Notes: a model not told the origin generated them from the letters alone. A DNA stretch of 49,586 bases from Oscillatoria sp. HE19RPO (GCF_024220515.1 NZ_JAMXOT010000149.1:1-49586), one strand, 5' to 3'. Numbered from the stretch's first letter, positions 17,220 through 25,494 are shown. Numbers and translations are program-made.

Positions 17220-20200
17220 CTACGCTCCGATCGCACAGAACCCCGCCCAGTAGTAAGGCAAGGCAAAAGGTTTTGACCTTGAATCCATTTTACTCAGCCG
17301 ACACCGCAACTCCTCTTGAGAGAAAGGATCTAATATTGGCTCACCCCACACCTGCAACGCCTCCACCGTCGCATCCCGCAACCAGATTTGGGCCTGTTTC
17401 AGCGCCAGAGTAACGGTTTCACCCTGTTTGACATTTTGGTAAAAGCGAATCATCAGCAAAGCGGTGGATAAATCATTCACGGTCCACAGAGAACAGACGA
17501 CATTCGGGGAACCGGCCAAAATAAACCCACTGGGTAACCCGATATATTCATCACTGGTGGAGGTGAAGTCAGTGATGCCGGTTTCGCAAGCGGAGAGAGT
17601 GACGAGACGGCAATGGGTGAGGTCGAGGCGTAAGATATCTTCTATAGTCAGGCATTTCCCCAAGTCGAGGAGATTGCCATTTTGGAGGGGAATATAACGG
17701 CTTTGGTCCTCATGGGGTGGCGGTGGGGTAAATTCGCTCTTAGCCAGGAGGAGGGCCGATTTGAGGGCATCTTCAAAGTTGAAATAGCCGTGACAGGAGA
17801 AGTGAGTGCAGTGGGCATTTTTCAACTTATCCCCATCGAGAATCGCGGCTTTTTCCGCTTGGTCATGTTTGAGGACTTGGTGGGGGTTAAATAGGGATTG
17901 AATCGCGGCGACTTCGATATCGGTAAAGTCGAGGTCTTGGGTGGGGTTTTGGATGGCAAAGAGTTGGTTAAAATCGGGACGTTGGTTGATGCGTTTTTTG
18001 GCTTGTTTCAACACTTGGCAGTTGGGCGCATAATTCACTCCCTTGGGGAAGAGTTCCTGTAGGGTTTGACGCTGATTCTCTCCTGCGGCAACAGGTAAAG
18101 CATGGAGGGGGAACAGGTGCAGGAAGCGGTGAGGGATGAGGATGAGTTTTTTGCAGTTGGGGAAGTTTTCCCGCAGGTTTTGCAGGATTTCATCCAGATG
18201 CAGGATTTGAGCCAGGGTTTCGAGGCGTTGGGGGAGTTTATGTTGCCATTGGGTTTTGTTGTTGCGGTAGTCGTGGAGATAGGCGTTTGTCCAGTCGATG
18301 AGGTTTTGTCGGGCTTCTTTGGAAGATGTCCACAGGTTGAGGCTTTGGTTGGTGAGGGTAAACGTCAGGAATTTATCCCCCAGAATATACCATTCCAAAA
18401 TAGCGGTTTCATCGTCCACTAAAGATTGAATATCCGAGAATTTCAACGGTTTATAGGGATATTTTGCCTGAAAATTTTCCCGCAGTTGGCTGATGTGGGT
18501 ATAGTCGGGGTTGGGGTCTTGTTTGAGGCGGCGGTCTTCTTCAGAAATAGCTTGACGGATTTCTTGCAAGCGTTCGCGAACTTCTGCGGGAATTTCTCCG
18601 CCTGGGTATGCGTCACGGGTGGCGATCAGTTCCGTGAGGTTGCGGGCTTTACTGCGGTCTGCGTATTCAATCGCGCCCATGTATCTGCCCAATTCTAGGC
18701 ACACTTCCACCATGCCGCGATAGAGTTTAGTCCATTCTTCATTGAGTTTCCGTTTGACTTCATCACCAGAGGTGATTTCTCCTCGCAAGTATTCCACTGT
18801 ATCTAATGCCTGTTCAAAGGTGATGTATGCATTTTGGGGGGCAGTTTGTTTCTTTGTGGGGTCGTGGGTATAGTGCCTGGATTGGTCTTGATAGGTATGT
18901 CCTAAGTCATTGAGGGTTTCGGTGTGGGATTGGGGAAAGGCTTTATGGGTACGGACTTCCAACGCTTCTTGATAAAGGCGGATCGCCCGCTCCAGGTTCT
19001 CCCCCCGCTCTCCTTTGATGCGGTTAGCGTAAGCACCTGCCAAGTTATTTTGCGTCATGGCCCAATGTTCGGGATAGGCGCTGCGGGTGTACACTTCTAA
19101 GGCGGCTTCGTAGTAAGCAAGAGACCGTTCCAGGTTCTCCCCTCGTTCTCCTTTGATCCGTTTACTGTAGGCAGTCGCCAAGTTATTTTGCGTGGCTCCC
19201 CAATCTTCAGGATAGGTGCTGCGGGTTCTGACTTCTAAGGCGACTTCGTAGCAGGCGATCGCCCGTTCCAGGTTCTCTGCTCGCTCCCCTTTGATGCGGT
19301 CAGCGTAAGCACCTGCCAAGTTATTTTGCGTCATAGCCCATTTTTCGGGATAGGCGCTGCGGGTGTACACTTCTAAGGCGGCTTCGTAGTAAGCAAGAGA
19401 CCGCTCTAGGTTCTCCCCTCGCTCTCCTTTGATACGATTATTGTAGGCAACTGCCAAGTTATTTTGCGTGGCTCCCCAATCTTCAGGATAGGTGCTGCGG
19501 GTTCTGACTTCTAAGGCGGCTTGGTAGCAAGCGATGGCCCGTTCCAGGTTCTCTGCTCGCTCTCCTTTGATACGTTTACTGTAGGCATTTGCCAAGTTAT
19601 TTTGCGTTAATGCCCATTGTTCGGGATAGGCGCTGCGGGTGTACACTTCTAAGGCGGCTTCGTAGTAAGCAAGAGACCGTTCTAGATTCTCCCCTCGCTC
19701 TCCTTTGATACGATTACTGTAGGCAACTGCCAAGTTATTTTGCGTTAATGCCCATTGTTCGGGATAGGCGTTGCGGGTGTACACTTCTAAGGCGGCTTCG
19801 GAGTAAGCAAGAGACCGTTCTAGATTGTCCCTTCGCTCTTCTTTTATACGATTACCGTAAGCAGCCGCCAAGTTATTTTGCGTCATTGCCCAATCTTGAG
19901 GATAATCTTTAAGACTATAGACTTGTAAGGCCGCTTCGTAGTAACGAATGGCGGTTTCTAAGTTTTCCGACTTGTCTCCTGGAATGTCCTCAGAATAGAT
20001 ATGGCCAAGACAGTTTTGTAAACTCGCCCAATTTTCCCGATCTGACTCACGGGTTCTAACTTTTAATGCCGCTTGATAACAAGCAATGGCCCGCTTCCAG
20101 TTATCTAGCTTTTCTCTTTGAGTTAGTTCTTGATAAGTTCCTCCTAAATTTACTTGTACCATTGCCCAATCTTGAGGATAATCTTCACGACTATAGATTT

Positions 20201-22529
20201 CTAAAGCCGCTTCGTAGTGACAAATGGCGGTTTCTAAGTTTTCCGATTTGTCTCCGGAAATTTTCTCGGAATAGATATTGCCAAGCCGGTTTTGCAAACT
20301 CGCCCAATTTTCCCCATCTGCCTCACGGGTTCTAACTTCTAATGCTGCTTGATAGCAGAAGATTGCGCGATGCCAATTATCTAACTTTTCTCCTTGAATT
20401 CGTTCTCGATAAGTTCCTCCTAAATTCACTTGTACCATTGCCCAATCTTGAGGATGATCTTCACGACTATAGATTTCTAAAGCCGCTTTGTAGTGGCGAA
20501 TGGCAATTTCGAGGTTTTCGGCTTTGTCTCCTAAAATGCGATATCTGTAAGCATTCCCCAGAGTATTCTGAGTCATTGCCCAATCTTTGGAAAAATCTGA
20601 ACGAGTGTAACGGCTTAGATTTTCTGTATAAATTTCAATCGCTTTATCAATACTGTCGGCTTTCCTTAGCGGTAAATCATAGTAATAGAGATTGCCTAAC
20701 TGATGAGACGAAATAGCCGCCCCTTTAATATCCTTGGCTTCTGGATAAAGATTGATGGCTTGCTTATAATTATCAATGGCTTTGGGTAATTGCTTTAATT
20801 TTCTATAACTTTTACCCAGCATATAATGAGCATTCGCTTGTTTGTAGGGCTGCCCCAAATCTTTCGCTAACTGGAGGGCTGATTCAAAATATTCAATGGC
20901 AGTTCCCCATTGCTCCTGGTTATTATAGAGCTTTCCAACATAATATAAACAAGTCTGTTCCGCCGTGGCATTGCCTTCCTGTCGGAATAGGTTTAACCGC
21001 TGTTTCTGAAAGCCGATCGCCTCCTCATACTGTCCCAACTCCCGGTGCAAATTCACCAAATATTCTAACCCAGAGAGTAACCACTTTTTAATCCCTAACT
21101 CACCATACAACTCAACCGCTTGCTGATAGGCTGAAATCGCTGATTCTTTTTGGCTCAACTTGCCATAACATTGCCCCCGCATATAATGAGCATTCGCCTG
21201 AAATTCTTTCTGTTCTTGTGCTTGGGCTAAACTCAGGGCTGACTCAAAATATTCCAGGGCATTTTCCCACTGCTTCAGATTATCATAGAGATTGCCAAGT
21301 TGATATAAACAAGACAGTTCCGATGTGGCATTTCCTTCCTGCCGGAATAAGTCTAACCGCTGCTTCTGACAGTTGATTTCCGATTCAGTCTGCTGGGTGT
21401 TTCGATATAACTGGAGTAAAGCATCTAACCCTTTCTGCGCCCAGTCTTTTACTCCTAACTCTAAATACAACTGCACTGCTGGTTCATAGTGGGAAATTGC
21501 TGGTTGGTTCTCTCCCAAATTGCGATAACATTCCCCTAGCATATAATGAGCATTGGCCGTTTTCCAAGGCTTTCCCTGCTCATCGCTCAAGGTTTCGGCG
21601 AGTTCTAAGGTCACCTGAAACCCTGATAATGCTTCGGGATATTGCTGGCGATTAAACTGATATCGGGCTAATTCATATAAACTGAGGTGCTGATTGAGGG
21701 CATCTCCTTGTTGCTGCCAGAGATTGGCTTGAAGTTGATAAGACTGGATGAGTTTATCGGGATGGTCTAATTGCGGGTAAATCTGAATTAACCAGGTTAA
21801 GGTTTCCTGTTGCGCTGCTGTATTTTCTAGTTGCTGGACTAAGGCTAAACGCTGTTCCAAATACTGCAATCCTTGCGCTAAGTCTCCACTCTGCCAATAA
21901 CTGTATCCTAACCAAGCTAAAGCGGCATTTTCTAGGGCGGATTCTTTCAGGGTTTGGGCGCTGTCGAGGACGGAGGCATAACAGGCGATCGCCTGGGGGA
22001 AATCCTGCTGAGAATAGTACAGTTTTCCCAATTCTAGGGCAATCTCGGCGCTGGCTTTTAGGTCATCAAATTCTAACAAAACTTGAATTTGCTGTTTATA
22101 AAGGGCGACAGCTTCAGGAAATTGCTGATTTTGGATATACCGTTGTCCCTGTTGGACTAACTGCTGCCAAAGTTGAGCGGCAAACTCATTTTGTTGGAGT
22201 TGTCGAAACAACCGATATCCCTGAAAAAACGCCGCTACTGCTCGATCCGGTTCGTCGATCGCTTGTTGAGTAAATCCCAGATAATACTGTGCGACTGCCT
22301 CATCCCCTTGATTCCCCAACTCCCGCGCTAGATTGAGATATTCGCTCAGGGTTGTGAGGGCGCTATGCCATTGTTGGTCCTGATAATAAGCAATCCCTAA
22401 CTTTCCCAGGATTTCGGATTCCCCAGGGCGATGATCCGGGAGAGATTGGGGGCGATCGCCTCGTTTTCTGAGTTGAATTAACGCTGACTGTAATGCCTCA
22501 ATTTGCTCTTTGGGAGTTGGCAGATTCAT
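17220..22529 (-). CDS. TPR-repeat protein with C-terminal CHAT caspase-like protease domain
   Basis: A 1769-residue protein. About 1400 residues are TPR-type helical repeats. The N-terminal third has classical 34-residue units (YAS...YQQAVELYGELG); the central part has degenerate 46-residue units (NLERSLAYYEAALEVYTRSA...WALTQNNLANAYSKRIKGER). The CHAT domain occupies about 1450-1769, with the catalytic pair His1580 in HFSCHGYFNFE and Cys1648 in TLSACETGI, and the family's ending FYQNVKQGETVTLALKQAQ and PYYWAGFCAIGA. CHAT proteases are caspase relatives; partners such as TPR-CHAT in type III-E CRISPR show that TPR arrays regulate cleavage. The substrate here is unknown. I chose ATG 22529; the upstream ATG 22625 lies inside a repeat element. 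The gene is coupled to the small downstream partner. Confidence 0.92.
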   Translation of the reverse strand: MNLPTPKEQIEALQSALIQLRKRGDRPQSLPDHRPGESEILGKLGIAYYQDQQWHSALTTLSEYLNLARELGNQGDEAVAQYYLGFTQQAIDEPDRAVAAFFQGYRLFRQLQQNEFAAQLWQQLVQQGQRYIQNQQFPEAVALYKQQIQVLLEFDDLKASAEIALELGKLYYSQQDFPQAIACYASVLDSAQTLKESALENAALAWLGYSYWQSGDLAQGLQYLEQRLALVQQLENTAAQQETLTWLIQIYPQLDHPDKLIQSYQLQANLWQQQGDALNQHLSLYELARYQFNRQQYPEALSGFQVTLELAETLSDEQGKPWKTANAHYMLGECYRNLGENQPAISHYEPAVQLYLELGVKDWAQKGLDALLQLYRNTQQTESEINCQKQRLDLFRQEGNATSELSCLYQLGNLYDNLKQWENALEYFESALSLAQAQEQKEFQANAHYMRGQCYGKLSQKESAISAYQQAVELYGELGIKKWLLSGLEYLVNLHRELGQYEEAIGFQKQRLNLFRQEGNATAEQTCLYYVGKLYNNQEQWGTAIEYFESALQLAKDLGQPYKQANAHYMLGKSYRKLKQLPKAIDNYKQAINLYPEAKDIKGAAISSHQLGNLYYYDLPLRKADSIDKAIEIYTENLSRYTRSDFSKDWAMTQNTLGNAYRYRILGDKAENLEIAIRHYKAALEIYSREDHPQDWAMVQVNLGGTYRERIQGEKLDNWHRAIFCYQAALEVRTREADGENWASLQNRLGNIYSEKISGDKSENLETAICHYEAALEIYSREDYPQDWAMVQVNLGGTYQELTQREKLDNWKRAIACYQAALKVRTRESDRENWASLQNCLGHIYSEDIPGDKSENLETAIRYYEAALQVYSLKDYPQDWAMTQNNLAAAYGNRIKEERRDNLERSLAYSEAALEVYTRNAYPEQWALTQNNLAVAYSNRIKGERGENLERSLAYYEAALEVYTRSAYPEQWALTQNNLANAYSKRIKGERAENLERAIACYQAALEVRTRSTYPEDWGATQNNLAVAYNNRIKGERGENLERSLAYYEAALEVYTRSAYPEKWAMTQNNLAGAYADRIKGERAENLERAIACYEVALEVRTRSTYPEDWGATQNNLATAYSKRIKGERGENLERSLAYYEAALEVYTRSAYPEHWAMTQNNLAGAYANRIKGERGENLERAIRLYQEALEVRTHKAFPQSHTETLNDLGHTYQDQSRHYTHDPTKKQTAPQNAYITFEQALDTVEYLRGEITSGDEVKRKLNEEWTKLYRGMVEVCLELGRYMGAIEYADRSKARNLTELIATRDAYPGGEIPAEVRERLQEIRQAISEEDRRLKQDPNPDYTHISQLRENFQAKYPYKPLKFSDIQSLVDDETAILEWYILGDKFLTFTLTNQSLNLWTSSKEARQNLIDWTNAYLHDYRNNKTQWQHKLPQRLETLAQILHLDEILQNLRENFPNCKKLILIPHRFLHLFPLHALPVAAGENQRQTLQELFPKGVNYAPNCQVLKQAKKRINQRPDFNQLFAIQNPTQDLDFTDIEVAAIQSLFNPHQVLKHDQAEKAAILDGDKLKNAHCTHFSCHGYFNFEDALKSALLLAKSEFTPPPPHEDQSRYIPLQNGNLLDLGKCLTIEDILRLDLTHCRLVTLSACETGITDFTSTSDEYIGLPSGFILAGSPNVVCSLWTVNDLSTALLMIRFYQNVKQGETVTLALKQAQIWLRDATVEALQVWGEPILDPFSQEELRCRLSKMDSRSKPFALPYYWAGFCAIGA
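18950..19860 (-). repeat. near-identical 138-base tandem units inside the TPR-CHAT gene
   Basis: Units of 46 codons recur with very high DNA identity. The marker GCTGCGGGTGTACACTTC is found near 19079, 19356 and 19632, that is every 276 bases. This shows that units of two types alternate (one reading SLAYYEAALEVYTRSAYPE, the other AIACYQAALEVRTRSTYPE) and that duplication occurred as pairs. Confidence 0.85.
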
Positions 22530-22588
22530 GGCCCCAGTTTCTCCAGCTACAGTGGTCAGACTGTAGCACAATTTTGAGCATTTGTCTA

Positions 22589-22759
22589 GTTGCAACACCG
22601 GCGGGGGATCAATCCCCCGCCTCATAGCTAAAGTCGGTTAAAAACCGACTGCAAGTCTTATACCGTGGTGTTTTCAGTCGGTTTCAACCGACGTAGGGGC
22701 GCTTCGCGAAGCGCCCCTACAGGCCGCCAATCGTTTTAACCCCCGCCGGTTGTTGCAAC
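22589..22759. repeat. composite nested palindromic element, copy 1
   Basis: Outer arms GTTGCAACACCGGCGGGGG (22589-22607) and CCCCCGCCGGTTGTTGCAAC (22740-22759) enclose smaller palindromes: GCGGGGGATTGATCCCCCGC, two GTCGGTT...AACCGAC stems and the GTAGGGGCG palindrome at 22693-22720. The right part AGGCCGCCAATCGTTT also follows the palindrome in copy 2 at 28276-28394. It lies between vapC and the TPR-CHAT gene and has no coding capacity, so it looks like a non-autonomous element. Confidence 0.75.
22693..22720. repeat. GTAGGGGCG-type palindromic repeat, copy 2
   Basis: GTAGGGGCGCTTCG / CGAAGCGCCCCTAC is a perfect 28-base palindrome nested in the composite element. Confidence 0.9.
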
Positions 22760-22764
22760 TTAAC

Positions 22765-23169
22765 TTAGGGACTGATGAGGATAAGTTCTGGGAAATAGGT
22801 TTGGTAACGGGTGGCATCACGAGTTAGCAGGGTGTAGCCACAGAAGAGGCTATGAGCGCCGATATAAAAATCGGGTAAGGGCGATCGCCTCACACCACCC
22901 CGGCGACGATACTGTAAAAAGGCTTGACCCGCTAAAAATGCCGCCTCATAAGGTAATCCGTCTCTGTGAAACAAGCTAGAAGGTAATACGGATTCGACTT
23001 CCGTTACTTCTTTAAAACCAATGGAGACTTCTGCATAAATAATTGGGTTGATATGCAGTGTTCCAGTTTCGGCACAATCAGCCAGTTGCGCTGCTGACCA
23101 ATCAAACCACTGGGGATCTTCTGTTAACACATCCAAAATTATATTGCTATCGACGAGGAAATCCGTCAT
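22765..23169 (-). CDS. VapC-type PIN-domain ribonuclease toxin
   Basis: A 134-residue PIN-domain protein. The four acidic residues that bind Mg2+ are all present: Asp7 in FLVDSNIILD, Glu47 in IIYAEVSIGF, Asp100 in LPDFYIGAHS and Asp118 in LLTRDATRYQTYFPEL. The length and the RYQTYFP ending are typical. VapC toxins cut tRNA or rRNA and are held inactive by the cognate antitoxin, whose gene lies just upstream and overlaps by four bases (ATGA-type junction). The pair appears intact and functional, unlike the two neighbouring modules. The target RNA cannot be predicted from the sequence. Confidence 0.93.
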   Translation of the reverse strand: MTDFLVDSNIILDVLTEDPQWFDWSAAQLADCAETGTLHINPIIYAEVSIGFKEVTEVESVLPSSLFHRDGLPYEAAFLAGQAFLQYRRRGGVRRSPLPDFYIGAHSLFCGYTLLTRDATRYQTYFPELILISP

Positions 23170-23375
23170 TCCTCACCCCTCGTTAAATTGAGAATCTCAT
23201 CAGTGGTCATGTCCCCTGTGGCTTTTCCCCGCAGACTGGCGATTACATTTGCTCCTTTAGGCGAGGGGTTTTGATACCGCCAAGCTAAAAAGTCTAAGAA
23301 TATTTTGGCTTCTTCCAGGGCAGGTTGGGGAAGGTTGCGAAGGATAGCTAAGATTTCGGTTTCCGTGGTTAGCAT
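23166..23375 (-). CDS. antitoxin partner of VapC (DUF2281/VapB-like)
   Basis: A 69-residue protein, MLTTETEILAILRNLPQPA then a helix EEAKIFLDFLAWRYQ and a polar C-terminus with the degron-like acidic tail TTDEILNLTRGEE. The Leu-rich, PQPALEEAK...FLDFL pattern matches the DUF2281-type antitoxins paired with PIN toxins in cyanobacteria. Its stop overlaps the vapC start by four bases, implying coupled translation. The DNA-binding part of such antitoxins is often not obvious, and autoregulation is inferred. Confidence 0.8.
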   Translation of the reverse strand: MLTTETEILAILRNLPQPALEEAKIFLDFLAWRYQNPSPKGANVIASLRGKATGDMTTDEILNLTRGEE

Positions 23376-23423
23376 GGTGCCGTTTAGGATACAACCTTCA
23401 TTCTACCCCATCCCTGCCACTGG

Positions 23424-23515
23424 TGAAACCCGGTTTCTTTCTGAAATCTTTGTGAAGGAATAAAGATGCTGCCAGAAACCCCGTTTCTTTTCTGGGGGCT
23501 AGAAACCTGGTTTCT
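23424..23515. repeat. cluster of three GAAACC-x-GGTTTC palindromes
   Basis: GAAACCCGGTTTC (23424), AGAAACCCCGTTTCT (23474) and AGAAACCTGGTTTCT (23501) occur in a 92-base gap between divergent toxin-antitoxin modules. A further copy lies at 24580-24594. The 65-codon frame crossing this region on the minus strand is an artefact of the repeats. Confidence 0.8.
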
Positions 23516-23578
23516 TCCCTGAAAAGATGAGTTATAATCATCCGGAGAGTCCAATTAGCTGAAAACTCAACCCTGACT

Positions 23579-23791
23579 ATGACCCTGGAATCCACCCAAA
23601 ATCAACCCCAACCCATCGAAGCACGAGTCACAAGTTTGGAACTCGAACTCACTGAAATTAAACAAATCTTAGCCACTGTCACCCCACCACAAAAACCCTG
23701 GTGGGAACGCATTGCCGGGAGTCACGCCAATGATTCTACATTTGAAGCGGTGATTCAACTCGGACAAGAATGGCGCAAAATTGCCCAATAA
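23579..23791 (+). CDS. antitoxin-like protein beside a truncated PIN toxin
   Basis: A 70-residue protein: MTLESTQNQPQPIEARVTSL, a heptad-like coil (LELELTEIKQILATVTPP), then KPWWERIAGSHANDSTFEAV and a final helix LGQEWRKIAQ. The coil plus KPWWE-x-I-x-G-x-x-x-x-D-x-x-F pattern is one I recall as the partner of PIN toxins beginning MYILDTDHLSLIQ in cyanobacteria, and exactly that start follows 15 bases downstream. The antitoxin looks complete. Because the toxin is broken it is now an orphan. Whether it still regulates its own promoter or buffers another toxin is open. Confidence 0.7.
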   Translation: MTLESTQNQPQPIEARVTSLELELTEIKQILATVTPPQKPWWERIAGSHANDSTFEAVIQLGQEWRKIAQ

Positions 23792-23806
23792 AGTGATTCA
23801 AATCTG

Positions 23807-23845
23807 ATGTATATTCTGGATACTGACCATCTGAGTCTCATTCAA
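23807..23845 (+). pseudogene. truncated VapC/PIN toxin, first 13 codons only
   Basis: The frame opens MYILDTDHLSLIQ, the canonical PIN-toxin start with the first catalytic aspartates, and then loses all resemblance. The remaining codons to 24007 read across the antisense of the relE fragment. The other catalytic acids are missing, so no nuclease can be made. The break lies between 23845 and 23878, where two toxin-antitoxin modules have been joined tail to tail. Confidence 0.75.
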
Positions 23846-23878
23846 CTCTCTAGTGCAACACAGTTTCTCCGAGTCTCT

Positions 23879-24067
23879 TTAAGGGAAATACCGATAAAAG
23901 TCCCTACGGTGCAGAACTCGCATCATTTCTATCTGGTCTCCATTGACCTCAAAACCAATCCGATAATTGCCAACTCGGATACGATATCGGTTGGATGCTC
24001 CCGCTAAAGCCTTAACATTCGGTAAATCTTGAAGAGATGCTGTTTCTGGTAAGGTGGTGAAAACCAA
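23879..24067 (-). pseudogene. RelE/ParE-family toxin, N-terminally shortened
   Basis: The last 50 residues match a RelE-type toxin well: NVKALAGASNRYRIRVGNYR, then IGFEVNGDQIEMMRVLHRRD and FYRYFP. The usual N-terminal pair of helices (about 20-25 residues) is absent. The reading frame has no ATG, only a TTG at 24067, and is open upstream into A/T-rich sequence. A deletion has therefore removed the start region between it and its antitoxin gene 81 bases upstream. Loss of the helices should abolish antitoxin binding and probably folding. Translation from TTG cannot be excluded. Confidence 0.72.
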
Positions 24068-24148
24068 TTCATAAATAAATAAATGAATAAATTTCCTGTT
24101 TATTGAGTTTTTTTAAATCTTTCAAAAACAGGGTCCTATACTCAATAT

Positions 24149-24379
24149 TCAATCTTCATCCTCTCCTAAAAATTCAAGGGCTTGCTGGCGGCTGAGAAGC
24201 GGTGTTTCTTTGGCTTCATCCATTGCTTTGTTTAGGCAATAGTCTTCGATATTTTCTGTCATGGTTTCGAGGGAGGGGTTGTCTTGAGGGAGAATTTGCC
24301 TCCACAAATCAATGGGAACAACGACAGCCGTTAGCTTGCCCTCTGAATCGGTTATATATCCAACTTCTTGGGGATTCAT
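24149..24379 (-). CDS. RelB/Phd-type antitoxin
   Basis: A 76-residue protein beginning MNPQEVGYITDSEGKLTAVV. The motif VVVPIDLWRQILPQ is characteristic of cyanobacterial Phd/YefM-like antitoxins that pair with RelE, followed by an acidic helical tail (ENIEDYCLNKAMDEAKETPL, QQALEFLGEDED) expected to wrap the toxin. It lies directly upstream of the shortened relE on the same strand, so the pair was once one module. It is complete and may still bind its operator. A repeat-rich gap separates it from the next gene. Confidence 0.8.
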   Translation of the reverse strand: MNPQEVGYITDSEGKLTAVVVPIDLWRQILPQDNPSLETMTENIEDYCLNKAMDEAKETPLLSRQQALEFLGEDED

Positions 24380-24491
24380 GCCTTTTATGTCTCCTTGGGT
24401 TCCTAATATGGGTAGTCCAATTCATACTAAATTTTCTGCGCTTACAATTGTACCGCAATTAAGGGCATTTGCATCTCTCATCGCTCAAATC

Positions 24492-24525
24492 AATGTAGAG
24501 GCGATTCGCGAATCGCCTCTACATT
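24492..24525. repeat. GTAGAGGCG-type palindromic repeat, copy 3
   Basis: AATGTAGAGGCGATTCG faces CGAATCGCCTCTACATT, a perfect 34-base palindrome in the gap upstream of the RelB-like antitoxin gene. Confidence 0.9.
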
Positions 24526-24579
24526 GAGCGTTTAATATACCTCGGGCCAGATTCTTATATAGGATACAAAATCTGGCAC

Positions 24580-24594
24580 AGAAACCCCGTTTCT
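24580..24594. repeat. AGAAACCCCGTTTCT palindrome
   Basis: An isolated copy of the short repeat clustered at 23424-23515. It lies just after the stop of the duplicated-domain gene. Confidence 0.7.
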
Positions 24595-24600
24595 TATCTT

Positions 24601-25152
24601 CTAAGAATTGGAGGGCTCTAAACGAATCTCACCGGCGTTGGTGGATGTGCGATAGACCCAGGTTTGGTCTTCGTGAGAGATGACGACTCGCCAGCCTTCT
24701 ACTAGCATTTCCACACAACCCTCGTTGGGGTCGGGGAGTCCTAAGCAATTATTGGGCCAGGTTTTGCGTTCTTCTTGCTGGATCTCTAGTTGGTTTTTCG
24801 GGAGGTGCGATCGCGCTGAGGCATCTTCCATCACTGCCTCGAATACCTCGGGGGGTAGGTTACCGCTATAGATATATTGATCCTCTAAGCGGATCTCTTC
24901 GGCTTCTAAGGAGGTTCGATACACCCACTTATGTCCGTCCTCTTGATTTTCGATGACGACTCGCCATCCTTCTACTTTGGCTAGGCTGCATAATTCGTCG
25001 GGTTCGGCGATGCCGAGGCAGCCATTCGGCCAAGTGTGCTTTTCAGCTTGGACGATTTGGAGTTGGTAGGGGGAAATTCCTGTTTGTTCTGAGGCGGCTT
25101 CTTTGACCGCTGTTTTTACGGAATCAGTTAATGTTATAAGGGTTTGGCTCAT
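24601..25152 (-). CDS. protein with two copies of a TWPNxCLG...GWRVV...WVYRT domain
   Basis: A 183-residue soluble protein made of two homologous halves of about 80-90 residues. Each half has a short helix, then TWPNGCLGIAEPDELC or TWPNNCLGLPDPNEGC, then EGWRVVI, a WVYRTS strand and an EIRLE end. Each half holds two cysteines in the same spacing. I recall single copies of this C-L-G-L-x-x-P...C...GWxV module in other cyanobacterial proteins but cannot give a family name. I chose ATG 25152, as the longer frame adds an unlikely N-terminus. No signal peptide is evident. It is monocistronic, and its function is unknown; paired cysteines may form a disulfide or bind a ligand. Confidence 0.78.
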   Translation of the reverse strand: MSQTLITLTDSVKTAVKEAASEQTGISPYQLQIVQAEKHTWPNGCLGIAEPDELCSLAKVEGWRVVIENQEDGHKWVYRTSLEAEEIRLEDQYIYSGNLPPEVFEAVMEDASARSHLPKNQLEIQQEERKTWPNNCLGLPDPNEGCVEMLVEGWRVVISHEDQTWVYRTSTNAGEIRLEPSNS

Positions 25153-25322
25153 GGTTAACCTCTGATGAATTGGAATCTTTACTATTTGGTAGCCTCTGAT
25201 CCCCATGTTAGAAGTGAATTTTAAAAACCTGGTGAAATTTCGGAGGGATTCTGCTTTTTTATGCCTTTAGGTATAGGCCACCTTCCCTAGGTTGGGCTAA
25301 TTTATACTCCCCTAGAAATCAG

Positions 25323-25357
25323 AAAAAGCCCCACTTTTTGAGGGGATGGGGTTTTTC
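25323..25357. terminator. bidirectional-looking hairpin, first of a pair
   Basis: AAAAAGCCCCA...TGGGGTTTTT, with A-run before and T-run after. It lies in the gap between the DUF2949 gene and the duplicated-domain gene and stands directly beside a second hairpin. Confidence 0.7.
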
Positions 25358-25363
25358 CTAATT

Positions 25364-25395
25364 AAAAAGCCGAGGTTTTTTCTCCTCGGCTTTTT
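25364..25395. terminator. bidirectional-looking hairpin, second of a pair
   Basis: AAAAAGCCGAGG / CCTCGGCTTTTT is a 12-pair stem. It would terminate the DUF2949 transcript on the minus strand. Confidence 0.8.
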
Positions 25396-25494
25396 GGGAA
25401 TTTATTTTTCTGTTCAATGAGACGTAAAACCACATAAAATCGGGTTCATTCATCCCTAAATCATCCTCCTTATGATTGCTTGTGGACTACCTGT

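Noticed and set aside
23398-23595. A 65-codon minus-strand frame
   Set aside because: It is built from the GAAACC-GGTTTC repeats and overlaps the start of the antitoxin gene on the other strand.
23846-24007. The remainder of the plus-strand frame that begins as a PIN toxin
   Set aside because: It reads through the antisense of the RelE-like fragment and keeps no PIN motif.
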